This document shows, one piece after another, positions 42,282 to 53,457 of a stretch of DNA of 64,000 nt. The first letter of the stretch is position 1; every line of letters begins with the position of its first letter. This DNA comes from Linum tenue (taxonomy: Eukaryota; Streptophyta; Magnoliopsida; Malpighiales; Linaceae): positions 61,610,877-61,674,876 of the forward strand of contig CAMGYJ010000008.1 of assembly GCA_946122785.1 (NCBI GenBank). The letters run 5' to 3'. Position numbers and translations under genes: made by a program. Under the pieces are notes generated by a model that worked only from the letters and a program-made list of their open reading frames with translations, was not told the DNA's origin and did no database searches.

Positions 42282-45200
42282 TCACCGCAAACTATATCGC
42301 ATTAGCTGAGTTCCCCACATAAGGCCCTGGATTTTGCGGTCCAATCGGACCAGGACAATTTCGTTTATCATGCCCTGGAACTTTGCATACGGAACATCAT
42401 CTCGGGCCTCGTGGTGGTCTTCCACTTTGATCCATTTCGTTCGAATTCTCTTTACCCTCGGGCGGCCCGGTTCACGCCTCTGTCCGAACGGCGGTATGAT
42501 CAACTTTCCTTGATACATCGGCCAGTAAGCTTCATCAGGCAATGCACGAAAGCTCCATCCATAGCAAATTTTTAGTGAGTCGATATTGAAGAATGGACTA
42601 ACGAAGTGACGGGGGTCTTTGCTCCTACTTTTGATTACGGCCATTGCATGCGAACATGGCCATCCAATCCCCTAATACTTATGGTAGAAGCACTCACCAA
42701 GTTTTGCCCTGAAATTGACCAAAACTTCATGGCGATGCCCACCACGTCTACCATCCTCCCAATGTCCGGTCGTCACGCTATACTCACCAGTTGCTCGATT
42801 CATAACGGTTACACTGTGCCGACTACTCTTTTGATTGTCATTTTCCATTATTTCCGTAACTTTATAGCCATGGACCTTTCCCTGTGCCTCAATCGTCCTT
42901 GCCCAGTGTAGTCGATTGACGAACCATGCATTCATTTTCCAGAAAGTCATCTCAACAATGGCAGAGATTGGCAGTGAACGAAGCGCCTTGTAGACGGAGT
43001 TGATACTCTCACTTGAGTTCGTTGTGGCAATACCCCATCTGGTACCTCCGTCTTTATGGAAAGTCCACATGGACAGATCGTGTCCTTCCAGCCACTGTGC
43101 CCCTTCAGGGCATAACTCACGCAGCTTCTGCAGCTTCTCGTTAAATTTTTTCTCTTGGTAGGCAACAGCTAATGAACACACAGAAAAAACATAAGTTAGT
43201 ATTAATTGTCGATATTATTTAATTAAAACAACCAATATTTAAACTCTTAGGAGAGGTATACATCTCCTTTGAAACACTCTTTTTGACAGAAAAAGGGCGG
43301 ATCCGAGGATCGCTTAAAACGCGATTTTCCCAGGGAATGGGAGGACCATGATAATCTCTTAAGACCCCATTTCCTTAGGCATGCATCTCTTTACAAAGAG
43401 TCTAACAAGTGTTGCATTGAATTAGATATAAGCTATTGTTATTTGACAACAACCAGTGAAATAGAGAGCTTACCAATCCACCATAAATTATCAGCAAGCT
43501 TCCGCTTGAAATGATGGTTCCAATTGCTCTTGAAGTGTCGTATGCACCACCTTTGGGACCACTTCCAGGCTGGATCCAAACCTAAGATGGTAGCTCTGAT
43601 GCTGGTGTGTCGATCAGAGATGATTGTCAGGTTCGTTCTCCTGGTGACATGGAGCTGAATTTGCCGGAAAAACCATCCATAGCTATCGGCATTCTCTCCC
43701 TCAACAATGGCGAAGGCTAAAGGAAAGACTTGTCTGTTTGCATCTACTCCACTGGAAATGAGGAGAGTGCCCTTGTACTTGCCGATAAGGAATGGACCAT
43801 CCATTTAGATCACATGGACACGAAATCCAAAACCATCAATATAGATGGCTTGAATGCCCAAAATAGACGTTTGAAATGGCGTTTGTCACCGGGAGCTGGC
43901 GGCTGTTTCTCTTCATCTTGGTATCGTGGGGAGAAAACCGTGCCAGGGTTAGACGCCTCCAATGCCAAAATCAACCTGGGAAGGAATGCATATGATTCTT
44001 CCCAATCACCAAAGACGGAGGCCAAAGCTTTCTGCTTTTCATGCCACACCTTCTTATAGTTGATAATATAACCATAACGACTTGTAATGTCAGCGATTAA
44101 GACTTTCACCTTCAGGTCAGGATATTGCTCAATTAGATGCTTAATAGCCACGGCCACCACCCTAGATTTCAACTATCGATGGCCTTCGGATGTTATGGAT
44201 GACACACATGTGCGTGTGTTCACCGCACGGGATATGACCCAATAGTCGTGTCTGTTGCTGTTGATGGCCCGAATCCTAGCATTGCATCCCTATTGTTCAT
44301 TACGACATCTGACTATGAGCCTCTTCGTGTTGGAATGAGTTGTGTGCCATTCAAAATGTCGAGTCATTGCTTCAGTTTCAATGGCGTGCCGCACCTCCTT
44401 CTTCGAACCAAATTGTTGGCCCTTCATAAACCCAGTGAGTGGAACCCATACTGGCGGCCCCATGTCGCTATCAACACACCAATTGTCGTTTGGAATGTGA
44501 GTGTAGTACGGAATAGGTACATAGTCATGAGACACCTCATCATCATCTGACTCTGACTCTGGGCCTCCTAAATCATCAGCACCTTCAAGAGGGTCGGAGT
44601 TGTCTGCACTAACATTGCTCCCTTCTTCTTCATCGGATGGATCACTAACTGGTGCTGGCAGGGCATCTTCCATGTGATCCAGATCATGAAAGGCACATTC
44701 ATCAGCTCCGCAACGGTAGTGGTGAAAACTGCCGCTGCCTGAATGGAAGTTGTACTTGGGTTGGTTAGCATGGTGCCATTGAACTTCTTCTTCATATGAT
44801 GGGAAAGATTGATGATGAGCTTCACCTTGATCTTGGTACTGAAAGTAGGAATTGGGATCATGGTAAATTTGGTAGGGATGATCACCATATAATCACCTCC
44901 ACCATGGATACCAGATGTTTGCCCGTTTCCAGAATGACCTCCAACGCCTTCGACCGCCTCAGTGTAAACAAACATCTCTGCTTTGGAAAGATTATTGGAC
45001 CTCAAGAATTCGAGCATGGCATCTACTTCATCCTTAGTGGTTATGAGATATTCCTCATTCCACAACGACCTGCCTTCTCTGTTTGGATATCGGTATACCA
45101 TACGAAAAACTCTTCTCGTGCCATCCATGCAAGTAACGTTAGTACACATTTGATAGAGGTCTTCAAGCATGGGTCTGGTAGCGACCTTTATTTTCTGAAA

Positions 45201-45293
45201 ATTGCCACCGACGTAGGTGACCCACTTTCCAGTCTCTTCCGTGTAACCATTCCAACGTAACCCAAGCGTGAACTTTTGAAATGTCATCTGCAA
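42282..45293 (-). pseudogene. MULE (mudrA-like) transposase
   Basis: Domains in order on the minus strand. N-terminal PB1-like segment (45293-44930, RWNGYTEETGKWVTYVGGN). Acidic linker and MuDR DNA-binding domain (44673-44290, FMKGQQFGSKKEVRHAIET). Linker with SYKK-type block (44172-43830, YGYIINYKKVWHEKQKALA, FGDWEESYAFLPRLI). MULE catalytic domain with MDGPFL (D), IISDRHTSI (D) and TNSSESINSVYK (E). Then a SWIM-type zinc finger remnant (WPCSHAMAVI). The triad is present, but a TAG precedes LKSRVV, a frameshift and TAA precede MDGPF, and a TAG lies in the SWIM finger, where one Cys is a Tyr. A 0.25-kb noncoding piece at 43190-43440 splits the catalytic domain (intron or insertion). Confidence 0.85.
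43238..43430. repeat. Segment related to the MULE left interior
   Basis: Reverse complement of 43240-43310 (CCCTTTTTCTGTCAAAAAG, GAGATGTATACCTCTCC) matches 39042-39098. The forward strand at 43396-43430 (AGTGTTGCATTGAATTAGAT) matches 39100-39120. The same short region thus appears at both sites, partly inverted. Confidence 0.5.
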
Positions 45294-45417
45294 TAAAACC
45301 GTAATTCAGTTAAAATCATAAAAATCACAAATCACAATAAAAAGTAATACAAAATAAACTTACGAGATAATGTTAATCGCTAAAATGATAAAAAGTAGGG
45401 TACTACAACAGAAAATT

Positions 45418-45461
45418 GAAGAAGAAGAAGAAGAAGAAGAAGAAGAAGAAGAAGAAGAAGG
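45418..45461. repeat. (GAA)n microsatellite
   Basis: About 14 GAA units in the likely leader of the transposase gene. Confidence 0.9.
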
Positions 45462-46022
45462 AGAGGCGTGAAGAGAAGAGGTTTCCCGGGGCTGCCTTTT
45501 ATAGGCTAAATAATCATTGAAAACCACAAGGGAAGGGTGCGTTTTTCATCTGCCATGCAGCCCCACGTCTGTCAACCTGTATGGCCAACATGCTGGTTGT
45601 CGGGAAAGTGGGATGACAAACAAACCGCAGGGGGGTGCGGTTTGTGTGTCGCCAAATGAAAACCACACTCTGGGGATGCGGTTTGTGTTAGAGAAACAGA
45701 AACCGCATCCTCAGCAGGCGGTTTTGCTAGGTCAGCCTAAGAACCGCCTTGCCAGAATGCGGTTCTGGTAGGTCAGAAAACAAACCGCCTGTCCAAGGTG
45801 CGGTTCACGTTTTGAAAAGCAAATCGCACCCTCAGTTTGCGATTTATATGTATACCGCACCTTGGCCGTGCAGTTTTTAAAAAAGGGTGCTACTTTTGGA
45901 ATTTGTATGGCCTTAGTGCTATTTTTATAATTTTTTTAATGGTGTTATTTCTGGAAAAATCCCCAGTAGTTGCTTCCCCCTAACTAACTATCATTAGCCC
46001 TGGGATTGAATGAACCGGTGTG

Positions 46023-46199
46023 TGACAAGGCAATTGTGACCAGTAGGGGGTGCAACAATGGTTAGAAACAATCCTTTCAATTGCTAGGCCAAGGAAAGCA
46101 TTATAGGTTACAATTGTAGTCCTCTTGGCTCAAGCAATTAAGGTTTGACTTACCTTCTCCCTCAAACCAATGTTTGGATGGCATAATCACAATTAAACT
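46023..46199 (-). repeat. Element D 3' LTR, left piece
   Basis: Starts TGACAAGGCAATTGTGAC, comparable to the LTR starts TGACACGCC (A) and TGATCGCCC (C). It ends at the AAACT duplication where element C inserted and continues at 57593. The exact start is inferred from similarity. Confidence 0.6.
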
Positions 46200-47352
46200 T
46201 GATCGCCCGTAACTATCACAGGAAAAATAGGCAAGGGTACCTATCGTTCTAATGTAGTATAGCAGGAAGCAAGGTCGTATCCAAAGAGACTTCGTGTACT
46301 AGTACTCAGCTTTTACCTATTATCTAGTCAATCGTTTTTAGTTGATTTTCGTTTAGAAATAAAAACACACGCAATAATAAAACACAATAAAGTAGTTTTC
46401 AAAGTAAAATCAAGTGGAGAAGGCGTTGTCCTGGAAGTGAATCCCCCTAATATGCATTTTACAGACAAGTTGAATTTAACATAGACGAGTGTTAATATCT
46501 TAGACCGTGAAAATTCCCAATTTAGTGTTAACCCGTTCGCACATGTATTAACACCCTTTTGACTTAAGAATCAAGTGAAACCGTGGCTTACAAAAATCTT
46601 AAACCAAAGCAATAACCAGATTTATGAACTTTCGTATTAGGTTTTTAAGCTAATCCAGAGGAACTACGTGACCCCATTGCCGGTGGCTCCGATCAATTCC
46701 TTCTTTTCACGAGGGATCTAACATGCAAAATTACCTCGCAGTCTCATTTACATGTATCATATGAAATATACAATAGACGCGTACTATTGATACTTGCACA
46801 TGATAAGTCGAGAAAAGATCGTAAGAACGAGAACAACACGTCTATATCAAAGATACCACTCAATCAAAGTAAAACATATTAGGGTTCATCAAATCCGGAA
46901 CAACTAGAAGATTAGTCGGACATGATGAGATTTAGAAAGATGAAGGTTGAGAACATAACCATGATGATGACGACGACAAAGACGGAGGGGTCGAGAATAC
47001 GGTATGTATATTGAGTTAATAGACTACACCTAGCAAACATCTGACGGGGGAATAATCGTTGGGCGAAGACGGTGGAAACCGACCAATCTACCACCACAAA
47101 TGATTATCAAAACCCCACAGAACAGAAGCTTACTTCGGTAATCTCAATAACGCAATATACCACGGTATTCCCAAATACGAACACGAACATGAGAACCACG
47201 ATGGATGAAATACGAGATATGACTAACGAAATGAAAAGAAGTAACAAGAGTTTGGAATGAAAAGTGGACAGAGTTTTGGCTAACTTCAAATACAAGAAAG
47301 GAAGAGCAAAGTGAGGAAAAATGGTCGGCTCTCTAGTGTGTGTCCTCTCCCT

Positions 47353-47363
47353 CTATTTATAGC
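47353..47363 (-). promoter_or_regulatory. TATA box of element C 3' LTR
   Basis: Minus strand GCTATAAATAG, immediately downstream in element sense of the CTTGCTT array. The 5' LTR copy is at 56707-56717. Confidence 0.65.
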
Positions 47364-47368
47364 ACAAA

Positions 47369-47880
47369 ATGAGCTACTTGCTTGAGCTACTTGCTTGTAA
47401 TAAATGGACCAGCTGCTTGCTTGTCCCTCGCTTTGATAATGGCCAGCTGCTTGCTTTCATATAATGGACGAGGCAGCTGCTTGGTATGGACGAGCTTAAT
47501 GGACGTGCTTGCTTCATTATTTGGACGTGCTTGCTTGTCTATTTAATTCTCCAGCTTGCTTCCATTAAATTGACCTGGTAGCTTGCTCACGTGATTTGCA
47601 CCAGCTACTAGCTTCAGCTACTAGCTTCAGCTACGAAGGCAAGGGAGGAGGAGCTGCTTGCTTAGGACGATGAGGCTGCTTGCTTAGGACGATGCAGCTG
47701 CTTGCTTCTATTTTTGGGACCAACTTGCTTCTTCATTTGACACCAACATCCTCCAGCTGCTTGCTTCTTTATTTGGACCAGCTTGCTTCAACTACTAGCT
47801 TCACACGAGAATCCCAAAATGGACCAGCTTCCTTCAGCTACTAGCTTCACACGAGAATCCCAAAATGAACCAGCTTTTCC
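47369..47880 (-). promoter_or_regulatory. CTTGCTT/CTACTAGCTTC motif array in U3
   Basis: At least 13 copies of CTTGCTT, most as AGCTGCTTGCTT, and four of AGCTACTAGCTTC. They are spread over 500 bp and separated by short variable DNA, directly upstream of the TATA box in element sense. Confidence 0.7.
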
Positions 47881-48256
47881 TTATGTTTAGCAATAGGCAG
47901 TTTGCGGTTTGACTCTGCATTGTTAATTAGCTCTCTTTCCGTGATTCATCACCATAATACACGATGGGTCTCGTATATTGATAACAAAAGGGGACGCGGC
48001 CGGAGTGGTACGGCTCTTTGCCCTCGCCCGGGACGTCGCGGGCTCGAGTTCCACCGACGCCAGATTTCGAACCCTAACCATCTTTTTGTGGAATTGACAC
48101 ATTATTCCGTTCTTATTGGATAGAATACCCTGAAACATGACTCAAATACAAAACCAAACATAAAATTGGGAAATCGAATGAACTTAATACAATTTATGTT
48201 ATTTTAGGATGTAAAAGTGTAGGCAAATATATGTATAATTTAGGTGTTATCAAATT

Positions 48257-48292
48257 CCCCCACACTTAATCCTTTGCTTGCCCTCAAGCAAA
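48257..48292 (-). other. Element C 3' polypurine tract and hairpin
   Basis: CCCCCACACTT (48257-48267), then the perfect hairpin TTTGCTTG-CCCT-CAAGCAAA (48273-48292), as in element A. Confidence 0.8.
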
Positions 48293-49786
48293 GCACGAAA
48301 AATGTAAGTTCAATCAAAACCAATTTCACAAGAGTTCTAACCGTGAGTTGGGAAAATGTGAATTTCATATGATTGCTAAAGATGGTGCAATAGGTAGCGA
48401 GTTATGGATGCGTTCAACCACCACAAACAACATTCGATCGTAATACTCCTGTGACATTGGCAACTCTGACTTAGATTTATAAGAACATTCTTCTATCTTT
48501 ATTAGTCATTCGACACAATCAATTGTTCAAGCATAAGGTTCACAAAACATAGCATGAGAGATTGAGCCAATAGGTCTTACTTGGGATTTTAGAACTTGGA
48601 AAGTCTCTCTCACTCGACCAGTGGGGTCAGGGTAAATGCATGTAGCATGTATTTATCACTCTTTCCCTACCGTCTCTCTGTCATGAGCTTATTGTTCGAG
48701 TCTCCAAAGTTGTGTCACCACTGACTTGTCAGATAGGTCTTATTTCGGGTGTCAAAATGGGGTTAGGGGTACGGACATGTGGAAGTACTTTTGATCTGGT
48801 GGTAAGTTCAAGGTTCCAAATTTTTTTTTTTTTTTTTTCAAAACCATGACTTTTCTGCTTATCTTTGTAAGATGAAAATATAGACAAGGGAGAAGATTTT
48901 GAGGATTAATAGGAGTTTAAAATGTAGCCAGTGTGGCTTTTGAAGAATGACTCCTATTTATCATAAGTGCATGAAAGATGGTGGCCAACTGATCACACTT
49001 TTTTTTTTTCTTCTTTTTTTTTTGTTAATTTTTTTTCGAGTGGCCAACAATTCCATTTTTGAAAAATGCACTTACAGAAATCGTTTCTTCCTATCTCAAC
49101 TTTTGTATTTAATAAATGAAGCAGAAAGTCATTCGTTTAAACCATTCACACGGAACCTTGAAAAAGGGTTCAAAATAAATTGAGGCTTGAAGAACAGGGA
49201 TTGGTTTAAAACTGGTTGTCACCGAACAAAAAGGCTCGTCTCAACGGGGTTTGACTAAGGGATGTGATGTTCAGGGTAGTCATTTTGGTTGTAGGGGTAG
49301 AACCTATTGCCTCCGTCATCCTTGTCAGTGGTGTCACGACTCAAACATGTATAAATCAAGCATATCATCATGCACAGAGAGGGATCTAACACACAAGAAA
49401 GAAACGATCATGCTCAAGTCTCACGTGGTTTACTATATGCTCTGTTTCCCATGCTATGCTTCCCAAACATTATGCAACAACAATCAAAGATGATAAATTT
49501 CTTTTTCAAGATATCAGATAGTCCTTTCCATCAAAGAATGAGTAGCACGAGAAACATTTGTTTTAATCCCTCAGTCGTCATTATAGGTTGACATGCATCC
49601 AAATTGCACTATTCTTGTACCAATTTTAGACAAAGATGAGACTCAAAACAAAACACTCTTTTTAGTATTTATTTCAATTTTTTTTTAATTTTATGATTTT
49701 TCAAACCCATTTTTTTATGGATGATGAGATTATTGAAAACAATCACAGTGATTCTTTGTCAAAACACATGAAAACGAACGAATATA
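48293..49786 (-). other. Element C conserved 3' noncoding region
   Basis: No supported ORF in 1.5 kb. It shares ordered landmarks with A and D, including CGACCAGTGGGGTCAG (48617), GTGTCACCACTGACTTGTC (48712), long T tracts (48818-48838, 48999-49040) and GAGGGATCTAACACACAAGAAAG (49379). Confidence 0.65.
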
Positions 49787-49821
49787 CCCCCCCACACTTG
49801 AATTGGACATTGTCCTCAATG
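49787..49821 (-). other. Element C internal polypurine module
   Basis: CCCCCCCACACTT (49787-49799), then the hairpin CATTG-TCCT-CAATG (49808-49821). Confidence 0.7.
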
Positions 49822-50022
49822 GACGAAAATATAGGGAGTAAGGATTCGAACTGTTACCATTTTCCTTGTCATGGGATATAGTGGCATGATGTTCGGTGAT
49901 TGTGGTTCCACTTGGAGAGTTCTTTGGTCGATGTTTCGTGACGGTTTTTATTCTTGAAATTGAAAAACTCAAATAAATGTAAAATAAAAGAAAGGGAAGA
50001 AAAATGCAAACCAGCATTGGGT

Positions 50023-50050
50023 TGCCTCCCAATAGCGCTTCTTTAACGTC
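50023..50050 (-). other. Motif following pol, element C
   Basis: Minus strand GAAGCGCTATTGGGAGGC then AACCCA, 28 bp past the end of the INT frame. Shared with A and D. Confidence 0.6.
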
Positions 50051-50077
50051 GTATTAGCTGGACTGTAGTGTACTTTG

Positions 50078-51913
50078 TCAAGGTTTCTGAAGATGAAGTG
50101 CCTCGGTATTGGGGTCGAAATTGCCACCGAGGTATGGTTTCAGACGATGACCGTTGACTTTGAAAGTCCCCCTCTCGGGGTGCGAAATTTCAGCAACGCC
50201 GTAGGGAAATACTTGTGTGATCACATAAGGACCTGTCCATCTTGACTTGAGCTTCCCAGGAAACAAACGAAGACGAGAGTTGTATAGCAAGACTTGATCT
50301 CCAACGTGGAAGTTTTTGTCTTGCTTTATCTTGGAATCGTGGAGTCGTTTCATTCGTTCCTTGTATAACTTGGCGTTTTCATAGGCTTGTAGGCGCATTT
50401 CGTCAAGCTCATTGATTTGGGCCTGACGATGGTCCTTCGTAGCATCTCCGTCGAGGTTGAGGTATTTGAGAGCCCAGTAAGCTTTGTGTTCCAACTCGAC
50501 GGGGAGGTGACAGGCTTTGCCATACACCAACCGATATGGTGAGGTGCCGATTGGTGTTTTGTATGCCGTACGGTAAGCCCATAGTGCAGTGTCGAGCTTT
50601 GTTGCCCAGTCCTTTCTTGATTGACTGACTGTTTTCTCCAATATCCTTTTGAGCTCACGGTTGGTGACCTCCACCTGACCACTAGTTTGAGGATGGTACG
50701 CGGTGGAGACCCGGTGAGTTACACCAAATCGTTGGAGAACTTTGTCGAATTGACCTTGGAAATGGGTTCCTTGGTCGCTGATGATTGCTCGCGGTGATCC
50801 AAATCTGGAAAACAGTTTCTGCAAAAACTTTCCAACACTTCGAGAGTCATTAGTTGGCAAGGCTTGTGCCTCGGCCCACTTGGATACATAATCCACTGCC
50901 ACGAGTATGTATTTGTTCCCGAATGAGGTCGGGAAAGGTCCCATGAAGTCAATTCCCCAAATATCAAATATTTCACAAACAATGGATATTGTTTGTGGCA
51001 TTTCATCACGTTGGGAAATATTACCTGACCGTTGACACGCATCACAGGTGCGTACATATGCATCACAATCTTTGAAGATTGTTGGCCAATAAAATCCACA
51101 TTCCAATACCTTTCGCGCTGTGCGGTTGGCTCCGTGGTGTCCTCCGGTCGGACCTTGGTGGCAATGAGAAATTATGCTCCATGCTTCGGGTTGCGGGATG
51201 CATCGGCGGATGATACAATCTGCACAGACTTTAAACATATATGGCTCTTCCCAAAAATAAGATTTAAGGTCAGAAAAGAATTTCTTCTTTTGTTGGTACG
51301 AGAGCCCAGTTGGCAGAGTCTTTCCCACCAAGTAATTGGCAAAATCCGCATACCACGGGGTGTCAAGTTCAACTCTTCCTACAGTGTAGAGTCGTTCATC
51401 CGGAAATGTTTCATTGATTTCATCCGAAACATCATCTTTTGGATTTTCCAGTCGGGAAAGGTGATCTGCTGCCAAATTTTCTGCTCCTTTTTTATCTCGA
51501 ATTTCGATGTCGAATTCTTGGAGAAGAAGAATCCATCGAATCAGACGAGGTTTAGCATCTGTCTTGTTCATTAAATACTTCAAAGCAGAGTGATCAGTAA
51601 AAACAACGCATCGTGATAAAACAAGGTATGATCGGAACTTATCAAATGCAAACACCACAGCTAGTAATTCCTTTTCAGTTGTTGTGTAATTTTCTTGAGC
51701 ATCATTTAAGGTTTTACTTGCATAGGAAATTGGTTTGAAATGTTTGTCATACCTTTGGCCGAGGACAGCTCCTACGGCGTAGTCAGATGCATCACACATG
51801 AGTTCGAACGGGAGGCTCCAGTCGGGACCCACCATAATCGGGGCGTGGGTCAGTTTGTGCTTTAGTGCCGCAAATGCTTCGTTGCACTTCCGCCGTAAAG
51901 TCAAATGGAGCAT
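50078..51913 (-). CDS. Element C RNase H-integrase (611 aa, open)
   Basis: Continuation of pol after a one-base shift. RNase H (residues about 30-150): [50 protein letters not shown]. Integrase (about 260-560): HHCC finger with [20 protein letters not shown] and [11 protein letters not shown] in [20 protein letters not shown] and [11 protein letters not shown]-terminal GPY motif in [17 protein letters not shown]. The frame is intact to the end ([11 protein letters not shown]). It integrates element DNA and degrades template RNA. The first ATG-like start is not a real start; translation would come from upstream gag-pol. Confidence 0.93.
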   Translation of the reverse strand: MLHLTLRRKCNEAFAALKHKLTHAPIMVGPDWSLPFELMCDASDYAVGAVLGQRYDKHFKPISYASKTLNDAQENYTTTEKELLAVVFAFDKFRSYLVLSRCVVFTDHSALKYLMNKTDAKPRLIRWILLLQEFDIEIRDKKGAENLAADHLSRLENPKDDVSDEINETFPDERLYTVGRVELDTPWYADFANYLVGKTLPTGLSYQQKKKFFSDLKSYFWEEPYMFKVCADCIIRRCIPQPEAWSIISHCHQGPTGGHHGANRTARKVLECGFYWPTIFKDCDAYVRTCDACQRSGNISQRDEMPQTISIVCEIFDIWGIDFMGPFPTSFGNKYILVAVDYVSKWAEAQALPTNDSRSVGKFLQKLFSRFGSPRAIISDQGTHFQGQFDKVLQRFGVTHRVSTAYHPQTSGQVEVTNRELKRILEKTVSQSRKDWATKLDTALWAYRTAYKTPIGTSPYRLVYGKACHLPVELEHKAYWALKYLNLDGDATKDHRQAQINELDEMRLQAYENAKLYKERMKRLHDSKIKQDKNFHVGDQVLLYNSRLRLFPGKLKSRWTGPYVITQVFPYGVAEISHPERGTFKVNGHRLKPYLGGNFDPNTEALHLQKP

Positions 51914-52604
51914 CCTTCTCGAGAAGCTTTGTCAATGGTCGAGCAATTTTGGAGAAGTCTTTGATGAAGCGTCGATAGAAGCCGGCATGCCCCAGAAAAC
52001 TCCTTATTGCTTTCACATTGACTGGTGGTGGAAGGTTGGAGATGACGTCAATTTTGGCTCGATCAACCTCGATGCCTTGTGATGAAATTTTGTGTCCAAG
52101 GACAATGCCCTCGGTCACCATAAAGTGGCATTTCTCCCAATTGAGAGCGAGATTCGTCTCTTCGCATCGGATTAGAACTTTTTCGAGGTTGTGGAGGCAT
52201 TTGTCGAAGGAATCTCCGAATACTGAGAAGTCATCCATGAAGACTTCCATGATATCTCCCACCAACTCGTCAAAGATGGCAATCATACACCGTTGAAAGG
52301 TTGCTGGTGCATTGCACAATCCGAAAGGAATGCGCCGATACGCAAAAGTGCCGTACGGACAAGTGAATGTGGTTTTCTCTTGATCTTCTGGTGAGATGGG
52401 AATCTGAAAGTAGCCAGACATCCCATCGAGGAAGCAATAGTAATTGTGGTCGGCCAATCGCTCGAGCATTTGATCAATGAATGGGAGTGGGAAGTGATCT
52501 TTTCTGGTGGCATCATTCAGGCGACGATAGTCGATGCAGACTCTCCAACCGGTGACTGTTCTGGTGGGGATGAGCTCATTCTTTTCATTGGTGATGACGG
52601 TCAT
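51792..52604 (-). pseudogene. Element C reverse transcriptase, main part
   Basis: Reads GWRVCIDYRRLNDATRKDHF, LDGMSGYFQIPISPEDQEKT, IPFGLCNAPATFQRCM and the catalytic EVFMDDFSVFG (Athila-type FMDD), then the thumb and connection block (FLGHAGFYRRFIKDFSKIA). Valid coding ends near 51915, where one extra base shifts the frame; the last 30 or so residues of this ORF are out of frame. Confidence 0.9.
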
Positions 52605-53052
52605 CCCGTCTTTTTTTCGGGACTACCTGGACAGGGCTCACCCATGAACTGTCGGAGATGGGGTAAATTACTCCAGCATCGAGTAACTTGATCACCTCAG
52701 CTTTCACTACTTCCTTCATGTTCGGATTGAGTCGACGTTGGGGCTGGACCACCGGCTTATAGTCATCCTCCATCAGAATTTTGTGCGTGAAAAATGAGGG
52801 ATTGATTCCTCGAATGTCGGAGATCTTCCAAGCCAAGGCTCGTTCATGACTTTTCAGTAGTTTGATCAATCTCCCCTTCTGCTCCTCAGTTAGGGCCGCG
52901 TTGATGATGACGGGGAGCTTGGAGTTCTCTCGAAGGAAAGCATACTCGAGGTGGTTTGGTAACTGCTTCAGTTCGAGAGTTGGTGGTTCTTCGATGGAGG
53001 ACTTGATTTTCTCCGATTTAGGGAGTTCTGCCACCTTCTCCTCCTGCTCCAA
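52585..53052 (-). pseudogene. Element C linker and reverse transcriptase N-terminus
   Basis: Reads PPTLELKQLPNHLEYAFL, SHERALAWKISDIRGINPSF, QRRLNPNMKEVVKAEVIKLL and ISDSSWVSPVQVVPKK, the standard start of Athila RT. A run of seven A (minus strand, near 52613) shifts the frame just after VVPKK. An in-frame TAA near 53092 separates this piece from protease, with which it shares frame. Confidence 0.9.
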
Positions 53053-53091
53053 TTCTTCGGATTCCTCTAATAGTGCAGCTTGCTCAATTTG

Positions 53092-53457
53092 TTAGACAGT
53101 TCCCGTTGTTTCCTGTCCTTGAGTAAGGCAAAGCTGTAAAGCATCTAAATGAAGAATCTCAGAAACAAAGTTAGCAGTCTCAGCATCAATTATATCCGAA
53201 CAAAAATTGGCATCATCATTTTCACGAGCATATTTCATGCTTTCTGGAATTTTGAATGTCATTTGTTCTTCCCCTACTCTCAAAATCAATTTTCCATCAT
53301 TCACATCAATTAGAGCCTTTGCAGTTGCAAGAAACGGTCTACCAAGAATTAATGACACATCGACGTCCTCATCAACATCTAGGATCACAAAATCGACGGG
53401 GAATATGAATGAGCCAATTTTAACAATTAAATCTTCTATGATTCCCCTAGGATGCAC
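53092..53457 (-). pseudogene. Element C protease, C-terminal part
   Basis: HPRGIIEDLIVKIGSFIFPV, FVILDVDEDVDVSLILGR and PFLATAKALIDVNDGKL make up the second half of the retropepsin domain (ILGRPFL motif). The active-site half lies at the end of the gag ORF in another frame; one base appears to be missing at about 53458. The frame closes at TAA after QETTGTV. Confidence 0.85.

Larger units (their letters stand above)
38529..45963. mobile_element. Autonomous-type MULE carrying a PMD gene (7.4 kb)
   Basis: Imperfect inverted termini of about 110 bp (GGGATTTTTTTCCAATAATAGCAC at left, partner at right). The flanking duplication CAGTAGTT is at 38521-38528 and 45964-45971. Subterminal regions at both ends carry many AACCGCA/TGCGGTT copies. 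The interior encodes a mudrA-like transposase on the minus strand and a PMD protein on the plus strand, their 3' ends facing each other near 42.1 kb. Both genes have stops and frameshifts, so the copy is probably dead. Confidence 0.85.
46200..48252 (-). repeat. Element C 3' LTR
   Basis: 2053 bp. It has one extra unit of about 23 bp in the CTTGCTT array relative to the other LTR, and lacks a 7-8 bp insertion present there near 56943. Confidence 0.92.
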
